Source: an uncultured Lachnospiraceae bacterium (GTDB taxonomy: Bacteria > Bacillota > Clostridia > Lachnospirales > Lachnospiraceae). From it: a stretch of DNA of 8,993 bases. Below the pieces are notes generated by a model. That model did no database searches and was not told where the DNA came from. It worked only from the letters and a program-made list of their open reading frames with translations. The stretch is from the NCBI GenBank assembly GCA_910589195.1, contig CAJUTC010000075.1:1-8993 (forward strand), in the 5' to 3' direction. Both the position numbers and the translations under genes were made by a program. Of the stretch, positions 1 to 6,489 are shown one piece after another. Every line of letters starts with the position of its first letter. Positions within the stretch are counted from its first letter, which is position 1.

Positions 1-64
1 GTCCCGGATTTTGCTCCCATGGCCCTTGGCTGTTATCTGGCTGTCCCGGATTTTGTGCCCATGG
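1..64 (-). repeat. 42-bp tandem repeat inside the Gln/Asn/Pro-rich gene
   Basis: The 22-base segments at 1-22 and 43-64 differ at only two bases and are exactly 42 bp apart, that is 14 codons, so the repeat is in frame. A more diverged third copy of part of the unit (CTTGG, two variable bases, GTTATCTGGCTG on the plus strand) appears at 25-43 and 106-124. The array may continue beyond the left edge. Confidence 0.7.
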
Positions 65-256
65 TTCTTGGTTATTGGTCTGCTGCTGATTCGGCGTCCA
101 GGATTCTTGGTCGTTATCTGGCTGTGGTTGGAATTGCTGCGCTTGATTTTGTGTATTCTGATCCGGATTTTCAAAACTGGCTGTAGTTTCAGCAGCCGAT
201 TCTGTTTCGGGCGAAATACTGCCTTCCGGGTTTTGCTTCTGATTATAATCGTCCAT
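1..256 (-). CDS. Gln/Asn/Pro-rich low-complexity protein, N-terminal part only (runs off the left edge)
   Basis: The minus strand is open from an ATG at 256-254 to the edge, 85 codons, with a GGGAGGA ribosome binding site just upstream and a good promoter behind it (314-342). The protein begins MDDYNQKQNPEGSISPETES and continues as a disordered chain rich in Gln, Asn, Pro, Glu and Asp. An imperfect unit of 13-14 residues, of the type PDNSQGPWEQNPGQ, repeats about three times from residue 49 on. No signal peptide, membrane segment or catalytic motif is visible in this part. In Clostridia such Q/N/P-rich N-termini often precede one or two membrane helices (DUF4190-like or DUF4870-like proteins). 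That is an inference, because the C-terminal part lies outside the window. Being a real gene is well supported; its function is unknown. Confidence 0.75.
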   Translation of the reverse strand, partial: MDDYNQKQNPEGSISPETESAAETTASFENPDQNTQNQAQQFQPQPDNDQESWTPNQQQTNNQEPWAQNPGQPDNSQGPWEQNPG

Positions 257-313
257 TTAGATCCTCCCTATTTTTAATGGGCCTTTTTTAAAAGCAAGTG
301 AACTTTAAGACGT

Positions 314-342
314 ATTGTAACACGAAATCCGGCTGTTGTCCA
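314..342 (-). promoter_or_regulatory. Promoter for the minus-strand Gln/Asn/Pro-rich gene
   Basis: On the minus strand, TGGACA (342-337) and TACAAT (319-314) are separated by exactly 17 bp, matching a housekeeping sigma-A promoter at 5 of 6 bases in each box. Transcription would begin near 307, giving a leader of about 50 nt before the ATG at 256. Confidence 0.7.
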
Positions 343-349
343 GACGGGC

Positions 350-378
350 TTGCCAAAGCGTGACATATGAATTATAAT
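350..378 (+). promoter_or_regulatory. Promoter for tex and the downstream operon
   Basis: TTGCCA (350-355) and a perfect TATAAT (373-378) are separated by 17 bp. Transcription would start near 385, leaving a leader of about 65 nt before the tex ATG at 450. The -35 box lies only 7 bp from the -35 box of the divergent promoter. Confidence 0.75.
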
Positions 379-449
379 GAAAGGCAGTCTGGCATTGCAG
401 GAAGAAAATGGCTGGGCAGTAGCGCTATCGACCAAATGAGAGGTATGTT

Positions 450-2870
450 ATGGATATTATACAAGCATTGCAGGAAGAGCTGCAGATTGGCCGGGGCCAA
501 GTGGAGGCCGCGGTGGCATTAATTGATGAGGGAAATACAATTCCGTTTATTGCCAGATATCGAAAAGAAGCAACAGGTTCCTTGAATGATGAGGTGCTGC
601 GAACACTGGATGAACGGCTTAGGTATTTACGAAACCTGGAGGAAAAGAAAACCCAGGTGCTGGTAACCATTCGTGAACAGGAGAAACTGACGCCAGAATT
701 GGAAAAGCAGATTATAGAAGCAAAGACACTGGTGGCAGTAGAAGATTTGTACCGTCCATACCGTCCGAAACGGCGTACCAGGGCGATTGTCGCCAAGGAA
801 AAGGGCCTAGAGCCCTTAGCGGAATGGATTTTGGCCCAGGAAGCCGCCGTCACTGTGGAAGAGAAAGCGGCGGAGTTCATTGATTTGGAAAAGGGCGTGG
901 AAAATGCCAAGGAAGCAGTAGAGGGTGCTAAGGATATTATAGCGGAACGGATTTCCGACCAGGCTCAGTACCGGACTTACATACGGGAGATTACGGTAAA
1001 GGAGGGCCTACTTCAATCAGAGGCAAAAGATGACACCGCGCAGACCGTATATGAACAGTATTACCACTATGAGGAACCGGTTTCTAAGGCTGCCGGCCAT
1101 CGAATTCTGGCGTTAAACCGGGGGGAGGCGGAAAAAGTCCTTACAGTAAAAGTGGCAGCTCCTCAGGAGCGGATTCTGCGGTATCTGGAAAAGCAAATTT
1201 TAGTATCGGACAATCCCTATACCAGCCCAGTCCTTAAGGATGTGATCCAGGACAGTTATACCAGGCTAATCGGCCCGGCCATAGAACGGGAGGTTCGGAG
1301 CGGTCTGACAGAAATGGCAGAGGACGGGGCCATCAAGGTATTCGGAAAAAACTTAGAACAGCTTTTGATGCAGCCGCCGATTCCCGGGCAGGTTGTATTG
1401 GGCTGGGATCCCGCGTTTCGTACCGGATGCAAGCTGGCTGTAGTGGATCCCACGGGAAAGGTACTGGATACGGTAGTAATTTATCCCACAGCACCGCAAA
1501 ATAAAGTGGAGGAAGCCAAGAAAACCTTAAAGAAATTGATCGAGCAGTATCAGATCACCTTAATTTCGGTGGGGAATGGCACTGCTTCCAGGGAATCGGA
1601 GCAAATTATAGTGGAATTGTTAAAAGAGATTCCCCAAAAGGTTCAGTATGTGATTGTGAATGAGGCAGGGGCCTCCGTATATTCTGCCAGCAAATTAGCT
1701 ACAGAAGAATTTCCGGAGTTTGATGTGGGGCAAAGAAGCGCAGCGTCGATTGCCCGCCGTCTTCAGGATCCGCTGGCAGAGCTGGTTAAGATTGAGCCAA
1801 AATCCATCGGAGTAGGGCAATACCAGCACGATATGAATCAAAAGCATTTAAGCGAAACTTTAGGCGGTGTAGTAGAGGACTGCGTGAATAAGGTGGGAGT
1901 TGACTTGAATACAGCGTCGCCTTCTCTTTTAGAGTATATTTCTGGGATCAGCAAAGCATTGGCTAAAAATATTGTGGCATACCGGGAAGCAAACGGAGCA
2001 TTTACTAATCGGAAACAGCTTCTTAAAGTAGCAAAGCTGGGCCCCAAGGCGTTTGAGCAGTGTGCAGGCTTTTTGCGGATCCAGAATGGGGATAATCCGC
2101 TGGATTATACCGGGGTTCATCCGGAAAGCTATGAAGCAGCCCGGAAACTTCTGGAAAAAATAGGGGTTTCTCCGGAGGATATTTTGAAAGGACCTTCCAG
2201 CTTTCTGATTCGGGATTACGCAGGATTGGCAAATGAGTTGGGGATCGGGGAGCCTACGCTCAGGGATATTGTAAAAGAGCTTGCAAGTCCGGGACGGGAT
2301 CCAAGAGATGAGATGCCAAGACCGATTCTGCGTACGGATGTAATGGATTTAAAGGATTTAAAGCCGGGTATGATTTTAAAGGGCACAGTCAGAAATGTAA
2401 TTGATTTTGGCGCTTTTGTGGATATTGGGGTTCACCAAGACGGATTGGTTCATATTTCGGAGATGACAGAGCGCTTTATCAAGCATCCGTTAGAAGTAGT
2501 AAGCGTAGGGGATATTGTAGAAGTCAGGGTACTTGGCGTAGATGTGGCAAAGGAGCGGATAAGCCTATCAATGAAGCTGGAAGAAACACCGCAACCAGAA
2601 CCGAAACGTAATCCCGGCCATCAGGAAAGGAAAAATGGCCAAAATCATCAGGAAAAGAAGGGCAGACCTGATCGTCTGGGAAGAGAAGGCAGACCAGAAC
2701 GACAGGAGCCAAAACGAACGGAAGACAGAGCAGACAAAAAACGAAATCATAACCGGAGCGTTCAGGAGAGCCAAGGGGCCGATAATCGTAAAGAAGAACG
2801 AGGACGGGGTAAAAAGACCAGGGATGTGAGGATACCAAACAGCGGTATATTTGCTGGTAAGAAATTTTAA
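450..2870 (+). CDS. tex: Tex-family S1 RNA-binding protein (transcription accessory protein)
   Basis: Tex is a conserved cytoplasmic nucleic-acid-binding protein linked to transcription and RNA metabolism. The 806-residue product shows the family layout: a helical N-terminal part (about 1-310); a YqgF/RNase H-like domain (about 315-450) starting VVLGWDPAFRTGCK; a helix-hairpin-helix region (about 485-545) with NTASPSLLEYISGISKALAKN; and an S1 domain (about 638-709) with GTVRNVIDFGAFVDIGVHQDGLVHIS. From residue 710 a 97-residue, very hydrophilic tail rich in Arg, Lys, Glu, Gln and Gly follows. It makes the protein longer than the roughly 720-780 residues usual for the family. The ATG at 450 is preceded by GAGAGG at 438-443. 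Tex is the first gene of a probable operon, 39 nt before the YcxB-like gene. Identification is secure; the cellular role in this organism is known only by family. Confidence 0.96.
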   Translation: MDIIQALQEELQIGRGQVEAAVALIDEGNTIPFIARYRKEATGSLNDEVLRTLDERLRYLRNLEEKKTQVLVTIREQEKLTPELEKQIIEAKTLVAVEDLYRPYRPKRRTRAIVAKEKGLEPLAEWILAQEAAVTVEEKAAEFIDLEKGVENAKEAVEGAKDIIAERISDQAQYRTYIREITVKEGLLQSEAKDDTAQTVYEQYYHYEEPVSKAAGHRILALNRGEAEKVLTVKVAAPQERILRYLEKQILVSDNPYTSPVLKDVIQDSYTRLIGPAIEREVRSGLTEMAEDGAIKVFGKNLEQLLMQPPIPGQVVLGWDPAFRTGCKLAVVDPTGKVLDTVVIYPTAPQNKVEEAKKTLKKLIEQYQITLISVGNGTASRESEQIIVELLKEIPQKVQYVIVNEAGASVYSASKLATEEFPEFDVGQRSAASIARRLQDPLAELVKIEPKSIGVGQYQHDMNQKHLSETLGGVVEDCVNKVGVDLNTASPSLLEYISGISKALAKNIVAYREANGAFTNRKQLLKVAKLGPKAFEQCAGFLRIQNGDNPLDYTGVHPESYEAARKLLEKIGVSPEDILKGPSSFLIRDYAGLANELGIGEPTLRDIVKELASPGRDPRDEMPRPILRTDVMDLKDLKPGMILKGTVRNVIDFGAFVDIGVHQDGLVHISEMTERFIKHPLEVVSVGDIVEVRVLGVDVAKERISLSMKLEETPQPEPKRNPGHQERKNGQNHQEKKGRPDRLGREGRPERQEPKRTEDRADKKRNHNRSVQESQGADNRKEERGRGKKTRDVRIPNSGIFAGKKF

Positions 2871-2909
2871 GAAAACATTCTCTAGAAAGGATTCGAAAGG
2901 GATTGAATT

Positions 2910-3419
2910 ATGGAGGAGAGTAAAAAACGATTTTCATTTACAACAAAACCCACGGCAAAAGAGCTTTGGAAATTTTCTATGCTTTATGCCAATAAAGGGT
3001 TTCGAGGCATTGTAAATCTGATTTTGGTAGGCGGCTCCATTTTTCTTTTGCTTACCAGATGGAGTTCCCTGGAAGTGTTTCAGCGGCTTTTATTAGTTTT
3101 TATTATATTTTTGTTTGTTATCTGGCAGCCTGCTATGCTGTACCCGAAGGCTCTGCGCCAGGCAAAGGAGCTGGAAAAACAGCCGCCGCTGGTTTTGGAG
3201 TTTGCGGAAGAAGGGGTAGAGGTTTCCCAGGGAAGCGAAGGCGGACATATTGAATGGGAAGATATCAGCAGGATTGAAATCGTGGGTGACATGGTGATTG
3301 TCTATGGCGATCGGGCTCATGCGTCTTTAATACCACGCTCTTCTATGGGAGCGAATGAGGATGGTTTCCGGAAGCTGGTTCGGGATAAACTGCCCAAGGC
3401 ACGCTGTAAGGGAGTATAA
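2910..3419 (+). CDS. YcxB-like small membrane protein
   Basis: A 169-residue protein with a short basic N-terminus, two predicted membrane helices (about 33-49 and 57-76) and a soluble C-terminal domain (about 92-165). That domain contains LEFAEEGVEVSQGSEGG, then IEWEDISRIEIVGDMVIVYG and a late SLIPRSSM segment. This pattern, a PH-like beta domain after two helices with a W-D-I motif and an I-P-R motif, fits the YcxB-like family. Members are widespread in Firmicutes and have no established biochemical role. The ATG has AAAGGGA at 2896-2902. It lies between tex and tsaE, and its stop is only 2 nt from the tsaE start, so it is almost certainly cotranscribed and perhaps translationally coupled. 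The family call rests on pattern recognition and is moderately sure; function is unknown. Confidence 0.72.
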   Translation: MEESKKRFSFTTKPTAKELWKFSMLYANKGFRGIVNLILVGGSIFLLLTRWSSLEVFQRLLLVFIIFLFVIWQPAMLYPKALRQAKELEKQPPLVLEFAEEGVEVSQGSEGGHIEWEDISRIEIVGDMVIVYGDRAHASLIPRSSMGANEDGFRKLVRDKLPKARCKGV

Positions 3420-3421
3420 AA

Positions 3422-3847
3422 ATGAAAACAGTCATAACGCAAAGCCCAAAAGAAACGTTCCAACTGGGAATGGAGTTAGGAAAACAGGCAGAAGCGGGGC
3501 AGGTATATTGCCTGAGCGGTGATTTAGGGGTTGGAAAGACCGTTTTTACCCAGGGATTTGCCAAGGGGATGGGAATTGAAGAACATGTGAACAGTCCCAC
3601 CTTTACCATTTTGCAGTCTTATGAAGAGGGACGGCTTCCCTTATACCATTTTGACGCGTACCGTATTGGAGATGCGGAAGAAATGGAGGAAATTGGATAT
3701 GAAGACTGCTTTTATGGAACGGGAGTCAGCCTTGTGGAGTGGCCAGAGCAAATAAAGGACATTATACCAGAAACCGGGATTTGGATCCGGATCGAAAAAG
3801 ATTTGGAGCAGGGGTTTGATTATCGTAAAATTACCATAAACAAGTAA
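3422..3847 (+). CDS. tsaE: tRNA t6A37 threonylcarbamoyladenosine biosynthesis ATPase TsaE
   Basis: TsaE is the small P-loop ATPase that binds the TsaB-TsaD dimer and drives turnover during transfer of the threonylcarbamoyl group to A37 of ANN-decoding tRNAs in the cytoplasm. The 141-residue product has Walker A GDLGVGKT at 33-40, the conserved VNSPTFTI at 56-63, the YHFDAYRI segment around 75-82 and VEWPEQ at 105-110. All are family hallmarks, and the length is near typical (about 150). The ATG lies 2 nt after the stop of the YcxB-like gene, with its AAGGGAG ribosome binding site (3408-3414) inside that gene's last codons. tsaB follows after 41 nt. No key residue is missing. Confidence 0.95.
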   Translation: MKTVITQSPKETFQLGMELGKQAEAGQVYCLSGDLGVGKTVFTQGFAKGMGIEEHVNSPTFTILQSYEEGRLPLYHFDAYRIGDAEEMEEIGYEDCFYGTGVSLVEWPEQIKDIIPETGIWIRIEKDLEQGFDYRKITINK

Positions 3848-3872
3848 GTGGAATTGCCTTATTGTGAAAACC

Positions 3873-3880
3873 AGGGGTGA
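3873..3880 (+). promoter_or_regulatory. Ribosome binding site that sets the tsaB start
   Basis: AGGGGTGA at 3873-3880 closely matches the 16S anti-Shine-Dalgarno target and lies 8 nt before the ATG at 3889. A GTG at 3877 in the same frame lies inside this site, so it is very unlikely to be the true start. Translation should begin at 3889. Confidence 0.8.
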
Positions 3881-3888
3881 GAATTAAA

Positions 3889-4587
3889 ATGAGGATTTTG
3901 GGAATCGAAAGTTCTTCTTTAGTGGCAGGGGTGGCAGTGGTAACTGATGGGATTTTAACTGCGGAATATACGGTGAATTATAAAAAGAACCATTCTCAGA
4001 CACTGCTTCCCATGTTGGATGAAGTAAGAAAGCTATTAGAGCTGGATTTAGATACCATAGATGGAATTGCGGTATCAGCAGGACCAGGCTCCTTTACCGG
4101 GCTTCGGATTGGTTCTGCCACCGCCAAGGGGCTGGGTCTGGCCTTAAAAAAGCCGCTGATCCATATCCCCACCGTAGATGCCATGGCTTATAACTTATGG
4201 GGCAGCAGTGCGTTAATCTGCCCGATTATGGATGCCAGACGAAACCAGGTGTATACCGGGCTTTACTATGTACAGGAGCGGCTTGAAATCGTAAAAGGCC
4301 AGTGTGCCGTGGATATGGGCCAGTTAATTCAGGAGTTAAATGCCAGAGAAGAACCGGTGATTTTCCTAGGGGATGGGGTTCCAGTGTTTGGGGACGCAAT
4401 AAAAGCTCAGTTAACAGTACCCTGCCAATTTGCTCCGGCTCAAAGCAACCGCCAACGGGCTGCGTCAGTGGCGGCCCTTGGACTTCGCTATATGGAGGAG
4501 GGAAAGATAGAATCTGCCGCAGAGCATAAACCAGAATATTTAAGGAAGCCTCAGGCGGAACGGGAAAGAGAAGGGATTACGCTGTGA
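3889..4587 (+). CDS. tsaB: tRNA t6A37 threonylcarbamoyladenosine biosynthesis dimerization subunit TsaB
   Basis: TsaB is the non-catalytic ASKHA-fold partner that dimerises with TsaD and recruits TsaE in the t6A37 transferase complex. From the ATG at 3889 it is 232 residues, close to the usual YeaZ length. It opens with MRILGIESSSLVAGVAVV and carries AVSAGPGSFTGLRIGSATAKG (about 61-81), IPTVDAMAYN (about 93-102), IMDARRNQVYTGLY (about 113-126) and a C-terminal PEYLRKPQAERE. These are all typical of TsaB. A 12-nt-longer start at GTG 3877 is possible but lies inside the ribosome binding site. The stop overlaps the rimI GTG start by 4 nt (4584-4587), indicating translational coupling. Confidence 0.94.
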   Translation: MRILGIESSSLVAGVAVVTDGILTAEYTVNYKKNHSQTLLPMLDEVRKLLELDLDTIDGIAVSAGPGSFTGLRIGSATAKGLGLALKKPLIHIPTVDAMAYNLWGSSALICPIMDARRNQVYTGLYYVQERLEIVKGQCAVDMGQLIQELNAREEPVIFLGDGVPVFGDAIKAQLTVPCQFAPAQSNRQRAASVAALGLRYMEEGKIESAAEHKPEYLRKPQAEREREGITL

Positions 4588-5024
4588 ATATTCGTCCTAT
4601 GACATATGAAGATTTGGGGCAGGCTGCTGATATTGAAAAAATCTGCTTCCGGGAAAGCTGGTCTGTCCGCATTTTAAAGGAAAGCATGGAAAGTTTCTGG
4701 AATCTGTTTCTTGTGATTCAGGAGGGGGAGAAGCTGATTGGATATGGAACAGCCTGCGTGATTGCCGGGGAAGGGGAGATACAGCGGATCGCTATCCTTC
4801 CGGAATTTCGGCAAAAAGGATTGGGAAGGGAATTGCTGGCCGCATTGGTAAAGACTGCAAAAGAAAGAGGGGCCAGGTCTGTCACGTTAGAAGTCCGGGA
4901 ATCCAACCTTCCAGCCAGAAGGCTTTATATTTCAGCAGGTTTTCAGGAGGAAGGACGAAGAAAAGACTATTACCGAAATCCGAAAGAAGATGCCATTATT
5001 ATGTGGGATCGGGAGCTTTCGTGA
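4584..5024 (+). CDS. rimI: Ribosomal-protein-alanine N-acetyltransferase RimI (GNAT family)
   Basis: RimI transfers acetyl from acetyl-CoA to the N-terminal alanine of ribosomal protein S18. In some bacteria related enzymes have a broader range. The 146-residue GNAT domain includes IQRIAILPEFRQKGLGRELL (about 66-85), with acetyl-CoA pyrophosphate-binding loop RQKGLG at 76-81; TLEVRESNLPARRLYISAGF (101-120), with the probable catalytic Glu103 and Tyr115; and a C-terminal YYRNPKEDAIIM, strongly typical of RimI. The start is a GTG overlapping the tsaB stop by 4 nt, with AAGGGA at 4571-4576. The tsaB-rimI pairing is common in bacteria and supports RimI over another GNAT. It is the last gene of the tex operon; no clear terminator is seen after it. 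Confidence 0.93.
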   Translation: MNIRPMTYEDLGQAADIEKICFRESWSVRILKESMESFWNLFLVIQEGEKLIGYGTACVIAGEGEIQRIAILPEFRQKGLGRELLAALVKTAKERGARSVTLEVRESNLPARRLYISAGFQEEGRRKDYYRNPKEDAIIMWDRELS

Positions 5025-5079
5025 GCTATGCAACATTTACCACTTAAAATCGACAAAATCTGCGTTATACTTGGGCCAT

Positions 5080-5119
5080 AGGAAATTTTGATATTTCCTG
5101 CAATGTAACAAGCTGTTAC
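5080..5119 (+). repeat. Two consecutive small inverted repeats in the rimI-CxxC gene gap
   Basis: AGGAAAT (5080-5086) pairs perfectly with ATTTCCT (5093-5099) across a 6-nt loop. Five bases later GTAACA (5105-5110) pairs with TGTTAC (5114-5119) across AGC. Neither is followed by a run of T, so neither looks like a normal intrinsic terminator. They could be operator sites or leader hairpins. I found no convincing promoter in this 171-nt gap. Confidence 0.4.
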
Positions 5120-5180
5120 CGTCAGTTTTGTGTATTGCGGCAAACAAAAAGCAAGGATACAGGGGATGCTTGATTTTAAG

Positions 5181-5190
5181 AAAGGTGAGG
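5181..5190 (+). promoter_or_regulatory. Ribosome binding site that sets the start of the CxxC protein
   Basis: AAAGGTGAGG at 5181-5190 contains AGGTGA 7 nt before the ATG at 5196. An in-frame upstream ATG at 5130 has no comparable site and would add 22 residues of unremarkable sequence. The start at 5196 is therefore preferred. Confidence 0.8.
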
Positions 5191-5195
5191 ATGTT

Positions 5196-5438
5196 ATGAG
5201 ACGTTTCAGTAAGAATGGACAGCTTGAAACAGTTGTCTGCAACAAATGCGGAAAGAAAATGGTGGTGGAAAACGGGATTCTGCGGGAGGGCGGGATTATG
5301 CTTGACCATAGCTGGGATTTCTTTTCTGAAAAAGATGGAGAGATCCATCATTTTGATCTGTGTGAGGATTGTTATGACGACTGGATCAACCAGTTTAAAA
5401 TTGCGGTAGAGGTGGAGGAGCAGACAGAATTTCTTTGA
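5196..5438 (+). CDS. Small zinc-ribbon-like protein with two CxxC pairs, function unknown
   Basis: An 80-residue soluble protein beginning MRRFSKNGQLETVVCNKCGK. It has two CxxC pairs, Cys15/Cys18 (CNKC) and Cys56/Cys59 (CEDC), 37 residues apart, which suggests a single zinc site of the treble-clef or zinc-ribbon kind. Between the pairs is a strand-rich, acidic segment with LDHSWDFFSEKDGEIHHFDLCEDCYDDW. The chain ends in a short acidic tail. I recognise no named family. Similar proteins seem to occur as hypothetical genes in Lachnospiraceae, but that is memory and not shown here. It sits alone between rimI and the RNase Z gene, with 171 nt before and 125 nt after. A tRNA- or RNA-linked role is only guilt by association. 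Codon use and ribosome binding site support a real gene. Confidence 0.82.
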   Translation: MRRFSKNGQLETVVCNKCGKKMVVENGILREGGIMLDHSWDFFSEKDGEIHHFDLCEDCYDDWINQFKIAVEVEEQTEFL

Positions 5439-5497
5439 CGGAATGTTCGGCGGGAATCATGTTTTAGCATAAAATCCAATGCGTGCCCCTTCACAGC

Positions 5498-5526
5498 TTG
5501 AACATGTTTCAGAGTACTCCTAAAAC
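5498..5526 (+). promoter_or_regulatory. Candidate promoter for the RNase Z-tsaD unit
   Basis: TTGAAC (5498-5503) and TAAAAC (5521-5526) are 17 bp apart, each matching 4 of 6 consensus bases. The spacer holds a perfect 8-bp palindrome GAGTACTC (5512-5519), which could be a coincidence or a small operator. The placement, about 30 nt from predicted start to ATG, is sensible, but the boxes are weak. Confidence 0.35.
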
Positions 5527-5563
5527 GTTTGGCGGTACTTGGTGAAAGAAGAGAGGAGATAAT

Positions 5564-6475
5564 ATGTTAGATGTCTGCCTGCTGGGGACAGGGGGGATGA
5601 TGCCGCTGCCTTATCGGTGGCTTACAGCCCTTATGACCCGCTGTGAAGGGAGCAATCTGCTAATTGACTGCGGAGAGGGAACGCAGATTGCGTTAAAAGA
5701 AAAGGGATGGAGCCCAAAACCCATTGACTTTATTTGTTTTACCCACTACCATGCTGATCATATCAGTGGCCTTCCTGGGCTGCTGCTTACTATGGGGAAT
5801 GCCGAAAGGACAGAGCCATTAACATTGATTGGGCCGAAAGGTCTGGAAAAAGTAGTAGGGGCACTTCGGATGATTGCGCCGGAGCTGCCCTTTGAACTGC
5901 GTTTTATCGAACTTGATGAGCATCGGCAGCAGCTAAAGCTGGGGCCGTATGTGCTGGATGCTTACCGGGTGAACCATAATGTAATCTGCTACGGCTATGC
6001 TATTTCTATTCCGAGAGCTGGCCGTTTTAGTGTGGAGCGGGCAAGGCAGCAAGAGATTCCCCAAAAATTCTGGAGTCGCCTGCAGAAAGGGGATACCATA
6101 GAAATAAATGGCAGGGTTTTAACGCCGGATATGGTTCTTGGAGCAGCCAGGAAAGGGATCAAGATTGCTTACTGTACAGATACCCGTCCGGTACCGGTAA
6201 TTGCAGAGTATGCAAAAGACGCAAACCTGATGATTTGCGAAGGGATGTACGGAGAAAAAGATAAGGCGGCAAAGGCCAGAGAATATAAACATATGACCTT
6301 TTATGAGGCGGCAAATCTTGCGAAAACAGCCAGGCCCAAAGAGCTTTGGCTGACCCATTACAGTCCATCATTAACTAAGCCGGAAGAATTTATGGAAGAG
6401 GTACGCGCCATTTTTCCAGCGGCGAAAGCTGCCAGGGACGGTTGGAGTACAGAGCTAGGCTTTGAAGAAGAGTGA
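5564..6475 (+). CDS. rnz: RNase Z-family metallo-beta-lactamase-fold tRNA 3' endonuclease
   Basis: RNase Z cleaves pre-tRNA after the discriminator base when the CCA end is not encoded, using two zinc ions. The 303-residue protein has the family N-terminus LLGTGGMMPLPYRW with LLIDCGEGTQ (32-41), and the zinc motif THYHADH (60-66) giving His61, His63, Asp65 and His66. Further likely ligands are His138 (VNHNVICYGY), Asp206 (CTDTRP), and His265 in LTHYSP. His243 in KHMTF is the conserved histidine of the HMT motif. The segment PQKFWSRLQKG (166-176), followed by GRVLTPDMVLGAARKGIKIAY, is characteristic of RNase Z rather than other beta-lactamase-fold enzymes. Length is normal for the short bacterial form. 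AGAGGAG precedes the ATG, and tsaD starts 14 nt after the stop. The exact substrate is inferred from the family. Confidence 0.9.
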   Translation: MLDVCLLGTGGMMPLPYRWLTALMTRCEGSNLLIDCGEGTQIALKEKGWSPKPIDFICFTHYHADHISGLPGLLLTMGNAERTEPLTLIGPKGLEKVVGALRMIAPELPFELRFIELDEHRQQLKLGPYVLDAYRVNHNVICYGYAISIPRAGRFSVERARQQEIPQKFWSRLQKGDTIEINGRVLTPDMVLGAARKGIKIAYCTDTRPVPVIAEYAKDANLMICEGMYGEKDKAAKAREYKHMTFYEAANLAKTARPKELWLTHYSPSLTKPEEFMEEVRAIFPAAKAARDGWSTELGFEEE

Positions 6476-6476
6476 T

Positions 6477-6484
6477 GGGAGGAG
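6477..6484 (+). promoter_or_regulatory. Ribosome binding site that sets the tsaD start
   Basis: GGGAGGAG at 6477-6484 is a near-perfect site 5 nt before the ATG at 6490. Two upstream in-frame starts, GTG 6472 and ATG 6475, overlap the rnz stop and have only a weak GAAGAAG before them. They would add 5-6 residues that are not typical of TsaD. Confidence 0.75.
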
Positions 6485-6489
6485 AGGAA

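Noticed and set aside
11..277. 88-codon plus-strand frame coding a very hydrophobic protein
   Set aside because: It is the complement of the Gln/Asn/Pro-rich minus-strand gene, whose CAG, CAA, CCG and AAT codons read backwards as Leu, Trp, Ile and similar. It has no ribosome binding site and reads through the ribosome binding site of the minus gene.
425..910. 161-codon minus-strand frame
   Set aside because: It lies opposite the start of tex, is very Ser-rich with no recognisable domain, and crosses the tex ribosome binding site. The tex frame shows a clear family match over the same bases.
2545..2870. Possible frameshift or separate small gene at the charged end of tex
   Set aside because: The tex frame stays open without interruption to 2870, and the charged tail is plausible for an S1 protein. 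The overlapping short frames have no ribosome binding sites.
3877..3888. GTG start 12 nt upstream for tsaB
   Set aside because: The GTG is inside the AGGGGTGA ribosome binding site for the ATG at 3889, and TsaB proteins normally start right before the ILGIESS segment.
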